64,000 bases of DNA from Methyloversatilis discipulorum (GTDB lineage Bacteria > Pseudomonadota > Gammaproteobacteria > Burkholderiales > Rhodocyclaceae), in NCBI RefSeq assembly GCF_000527135.1, contig NZ_AZUP01000001.1, positions 3,348,001 to 3,412,000 of the forward strand, given 5' to 3'. The translations under genes were made by a program, and so were the position numbers. The notes under the pieces are model-generated. The model ran no database searches and was not told where the DNA came from. It saw nothing but the letters and a program-made list of their open reading frames with translations. Each line of letters starts with the position of its first letter. Within the stretch, counting starts at the first letter, position 1. This document shows, piece by piece, positions 61,240 through 64,000 of the stretch.

Positions 61240-61869
61240 TCAGTTGTCGAGTGCGGGCACGGCGGCCGCATGCGGTTTCGGTTTTCTGGCCGGCGGGACG
61301 ACGCCCATCGACACGATGTACTTGAGTGCTTCATCCACCGTCATGTCGAGCTCGATTACCTCGCTGCGCGGCAGCATCAGGAAGAAGCCCGAGGTCGGGT
61401 TCGGCGTGGTCGGCACGTAGACGCTGACGTGATCGGGCAGGTGATTGACCACGTCTCCGCCCGGCTGGCCGGTCAGGAAGGCAATGGTCCAGCTGCCCTG
61501 GCGCGGATACTGGACCAGCAGCGCCTTGCGGAAGGCTTCGCCGGAGCTGGAGAACAGCGTGTCCGACACCTGCTTCACGCCGTTGTAAATCGACTTCACG
61601 ACCGGGATGCGCGACAGCAGGCCCTCCCAGTAACGCAGCAGGCGCTGGCCGATGATGTTGTGGCCGATGATGCCGCTGACCACGATGATGAGCACGGTCA
61701 GGATGACGCCCAGGCCAGGCACGTCGAAGCCGAACAGCTGTGCCGGCCGCCACTGCCAGGGCACCAGCAGCATGGTCTGGTCCAGCGTGCCCAGTATCCA
61801 GGCCAGCACCCAGATCGTGATGGCCAGCGGAATCCAGATCAGCAGCCCGGTAATGAAGTAACGCTTCAT
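61240..61869 (-). CDS. DUF502 family membrane protein
   Basis: 209 residues. Two or three TM helices at the N-terminus (YFITGLLIWIPLAITIWVLA and LTVLIIVVSGIIGHNIIGQR) are followed by a soluble domain with PVVKSIYNGVKQVSDTLFSS, VYVPTTPNPTSGFFLMLPRS and DMTVDEALKYIVSMGV, all family hallmarks. The function is unknown. The ATG shares a base with the fmdB stop (TGATG). A Lys/Pro-rich tail follows. Confidence 0.92.
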   Translation of the reverse strand: MKRYFITGLLIWIPLAITIWVLAWILGTLDQTMLLVPWQWRPAQLFGFDVPGLGVILTVLIIVVSGIIGHNIIGQRLLRYWEGLLSRIPVVKSIYNGVKQVSDTLFSSSGEAFRKALLVQYPRQGSWTIAFLTGQPGGDVVNHLPDHVSVYVPTTPNPTSGFFLMLPRSEVIELDMTVDEALKYIVSMGVVPPARKPKPHAAAVPALDN

Positions 61870-62174
61870 CAATGGCAGGCGCAAGAGCCGCCACAGGGCG
61901 TCGAGGGTGCGGCGGCGCTGTCACCGGAAGACGAGGACGCGGTCGATGCGGACGTGTCCGCCTTCGGCGTCGTGGTGCTGCTGCCCGAGCCGCCGCCCTT
62001 GAAGTCGGTGGCGTACCAGCCGCTGCCCTTGAGCTGGAAGCCGGCTGCGGACAACTGCTTGGTGAAGGTCGATGCGCCGCAGGACGGGCAATCGGTCAGC
62101 GGCGCGGCGCTGATCTTCTGCATCACGTCCTTTTCAAAACCGCAGGACGAGCAGCGGTAACCGTAGATCGGCAT
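61869..62174 (-). CDS. FmdB family zinc ribbon protein
   Basis: 101 residues. The N-terminal zinc ribbon is MPIYGYRCSSCGFEKDVMQK with a second pair in DCPSCGASTF. The rest is a Ser/Thr/Gly linker and a Cys-rich end with CGGSCACH, likely a second metal site. FmdB proteins are putative regulators or ribosome-associated factors. It is the first gene of the fmdB-DUF502-aspS unit, preceded by a TATAAT. Confidence 0.92.
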   Translation of the reverse strand: MPIYGYRCSSCGFEKDVMQKISAAPLTDCPSCGASTFTKQLSAAGFQLKGSGWYATDFKGGGSGSSTTTPKADTSASTASSSSGDSAAAPSTPCGGSCACH

Positions 62175-62196
62175 GTCGAGCTCCAGAAAACGCGAA

Positions 62197-62202
62197 ATTA
62201 TA
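62197..62202 (-). promoter_or_regulatory. Candidate -10 element (TATAAT) upstream of fmdB
   Basis: A perfect TATAAT on the minus strand lies 22 bases before the fmdB ATG. No -35 match occurs at 16-18 bases, and the spacing to the ATG implies a short 5' leader. Confidence 0.45.
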
Positions 62203-62340
62203 GACTAAGGCATTGTTGCACATGCACATTTCGCGCCAGGAAATCGCCAGCCCTGCGCATGGCGGGAGCGGGTGCGCGAAATGGACGCTGCGCTGGAGAA
62301 ATGGGGCGCCCATTCTGGGGATTCAAGCCCCGGCCGATGC

Positions 62341-63198
62341 CTACATCAGCCCCAGATAGGTGCGGTTGATCGTGGCGCCGAAGAACAGCGCGATCACGCC
62401 GGCGGCGGCCAGATAGGGCCCGAACGGAATCGGCACGTCGCGACCGTGCGAGCGCAGCACGATCAGCGCGATGCCGACCACCGCACCGACCAGCGACGAC
62501 AGCAGGATGATCACCGGCAGCATCTGCCAGCCGAGAAAAGCACCGAGCGCGGCCAGCAGCTTGAAGTCGCCGTAGCCCATGCCCTCCTTGCCGGTGGCCA
62601 GCTTGAACGCCCAGTAAACACTCCAGAGCACCAGATAGCCGGCGATGGCACCGACGACGGCCGACTGCAGATCGGTGAAGCCGCCGACAAGATTGAGCAG
62701 CAGCCCAGCCCAGATCAGCGGCAGCGTGATGCTGTCCGGCAGCAGCTGGGTGTCGAGATCGATGAAGGTGAGCGCGATCAGCGCCCATACCAGCGCAAGG
62801 GCGCCGATCAGCAGCAGTGTCGGTCCGAATGTCCAGGCACAGGCCAGGCTCAGCAGCCCGGTCAGCAGTTCGACCAGCGGATAGCGGACGCTGATGCCGG
62901 TACCGCAGCCCCTGCACCGGCCGCGCAACAGCAGCCATGACAGCACCGGGATGTTCTCCAGCGCACCGATGCCGTGGCCGCACTTGGGACAGCGCGAACG
63001 CGGCGCCAGCAGCGACAGCGTCTCGAACTCCGGCGCCGGTTCGCCGCGCAGATCGGCGCACTGTGCCGCCCACTCCCGCTCCATCATGATGGGCAGGCGG
63101 TGGATCACCACGTTCAGGAAGCTGCCGACGGCCAAGCCGAGCAGGCCGACCAGCGGCAGCAGCAGGCCGCTCTCGGCCAGCGATTCGAGTCCGCTCAC
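62341..63198 (-). CDS. pilD: Prepilin peptidase / N-methyltransferase
   Basis: 285 residues. The N-terminal zinc-type cysteines are in RCPKCGHG and RGRCRGCG. The aspartyl protease motifs are LTFIDLDTQLLPD and GMGYGDFKLL, and about eight TM helices are present. PilD cuts the leader from type IV prepilins and methylates the new N-terminus. It is 10 bases behind pilC. The usual coaE and zapD genes that follow in many betaproteobacteria are missing; 166 unassigned bases lie between it and fmdB. Confidence 0.97.
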   Translation of the reverse strand: MSGLESLAESGLLLPLVGLLGLAVGSFLNVVIHRLPIMMEREWAAQCADLRGEPAPEFETLSLLAPRSRCPKCGHGIGALENIPVLSWLLLRGRCRGCGTGISVRYPLVELLTGLLSLACAWTFGPTLLLIGALALVWALIALTFIDLDTQLLPDSITLPLIWAGLLLNLVGGFTDLQSAVVGAIAGYLVLWSVYWAFKLATGKEGMGYGDFKLLAALGAFLGWQMLPVIILLSSLVGAVVGIALIVLRSHGRDVPIPFGPYLAAAGVIALFFGATINRTYLGLM

Positions 63199-63208
63199 GA
63201 TTCCGGTG

Positions 63209-64000
63209 TCAGACCGACTGGGCGACCTTGAAGATGGGCAGATACATGGCGACCACCAGACCGCCGATCAGCGTGCCGAGCACCACCATGATGATGGGCT
63301 CGAGCAGGCTGGACAGCGCGTCGACCGAATCGTCGACCTCCTGTTCGAAGAAGTCGGCCACCTTGGACAGCATCGAATCGAGCTGACCGGATTCCTCGCC
63401 GATTGACGCCATCTGGATCACCATGACCGGGAACACATTGGTGTTCTGCATCGCGACGGTCAGGCTGGTGCCGGTGCTGACTTCGTTCTGGATCTGTCGC
63501 GTCGCCGTCTTGTAGATGTGGTTGCCGGCCGCGCCGCCCACAGAGTCGAGCGCCTCGACCAGCGGTACGCCGGCGGCGAACATCGTCGACAAGGTGCGCG
63601 CCCAGCGCGCAATGGTGGCTTTGCGCAGGATTTCGCCGAGAACCGGAAGCTTGAGCGACAGGCGGTCCACGGCGATCTGCAGCGGTACCGATCGCTTCAG
63701 CATGTACAAGAAGGCGCTGATTGCCGCAAAGGCCCCGCCGAAGATGAGCCATGAGTACTCGACGAAGGCGTCGGAGATTGCGATGACGAACAGCGTCGGC
63801 GCCGGCAGGTCGGCACCGAAGCTCGAAAACACCTTCTTGAACTCGGGAATGACGAAAATCATGATCACGGCGGTGATCACGATGGCCACCACGATGACCG
63901 CGATCGGGTAGAACATCGCCGACTTGATCTTGCCCTTGATGGCCAGAATCTTTTCGCGATACGTGGCCAGACGGTCGAGCAGGCCGTCAAGAATACCGGC
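63209..64000 (-). CDS. pilC: Type IV pilus inner-membrane assembly protein PilC, C-terminal part
   Basis: The window holds the last 263 codons; the 5' end is beyond the right edge. Two T2SSF domains are recognisable, with KIKSAMFYPIAVIVVAIVIT and, in the second half, LLEPIIMVVLGTLIGGLVVA. PilC is the platform protein that links the PilB/PilT motors to the growing pilin fibre. No pilB is in view. Confidence 0.95.
   Translation of the reverse strand, partial: AGILDGLLDRLATYREKILAIKGKIKSAMFYPIAVIVVAIVITAVIMIFVIPEFKKVFSSFGADLPAPTLFVIAISDAFVEYSWLIFGGAFAAISAFLYMLKRSVPLQIAVDRLSLKLPVLGEILRKATIARWARTLSTMFAAGVPLVEALDSVGGAAGNHIYKTATRQIQNEVSTGTSLTVAMQNTNVFPVMVIQMASIGEESGQLDSMLSKVADFFEQEVDDSVDALSSLLEPIIMVVLGTLIGGLVVAMYLPIFKVAQSV

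Noticed and set aside
62290..62335. tRNA T-arm-like sequence (GGGGCTTGAATCCCC on the minus strand)
   Set aside because: No acceptor, D or anticodon arm can be formed around it; probably a chance hairpin downstream of pilD.

Overview
The window is about 68 % GC and densely packed, with many 4-bp ATGA/GTGA gene overlaps. Gene content and order point to a free-living betaproteobacterium: pilT-pilU beside yggS, cytochrome c4-engB-hemB, argB-HAD hydrolase, fmdB-DUF502-aspS-RNase-barstar-nudB, pilC-pilD, comF/bioB-bioC, a PEP-CTERM protein and a complete urease operon. A member of the Rhodocyclales (Methyloversatilis/Thauera-like) is my best guess, inferred from gene content only. I see no prophage, insertion sequence, CRISPR array, tRNA or rRNA.

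Layout. 1-252: start of gcvT, cut by the window edge. 491-7586: a TetR repressor with an RND efflux pump (adaptor, inner-membrane pump), then an isoaspartyl methyltransferase-like gene, a rhodanese and a TolC-type outer-membrane channel, all rightward. 7708-11501: VOC protein, lgt, corA, a predicted beta-barrel protein and yggS (leftward). 11565-13793: twitching ATPases pilT and pilU. 13871-21866: universal stress protein, Bcr/CflA transporter with two small partners, metF, tlyA, a REP-rich spacer, priA and hemE. 21942-24817: Trk potassium uptake. 24884-30593: urease operon ureD-A-x-B-y-C-E-F-G with two small unnamed proteins. 30701-34160: a secreted trypsin-like protease, an unknown membrane-anchored protein and an HD-GYP protein. 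34306-42110: a molybdenum hydroxylase operon (two paralogous Mo subunits around one 2Fe-2S subunit, XdhC, MobA-like) with a divergent LysR regulator. 42141-46176: comF, bioB, bioC, a basic microprotein and an MFS transporter. 46314-50161: a large secreted nuclease with RTX repeats and a PEP-CTERM protein. 50164-58053: YqaA, MsrQ/MsrP, DUF455 protein, cytochrome c4, engB, a small RNA, hemB, HAD hydrolase, argB and Hsp20. 58123-64000: nudB, a barnase/barstar pair, aspS, DUF502, fmdB, pilD and partial pilC.

The most interesting signals are these. (1) A structured minus-strand RNA between engB and hemB ends in a strong terminator, and one of its hairpin loops reproduces the 16S rRNA anti-Shine-Dalgarno tail. 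It sits at the locus where enterobacteria carry Spot 42. (2) Two genes, bioC and a HAD hydrolase, have no ATG, GTG or TTG ahead of conserved N-terminal sequence, but each has an ATC codon at a normal distance from a Shine-Dalgarno sequence. (3) Pseudomonas-like REP/REPIN repeats lie at three sites, one of them inside the urease operon. (4) A single 2Fe-2S gene is flanked by two divergent molybdopterin subunits. (5) A secreted RNase/barstar pair is embedded between aspS and nudB.

Intergenic stretches over 300 bases are 17860-18254 (REP region) and 20481-20798 (two DnaA-box-like 9-mers and the hemE terminator); both are described below.
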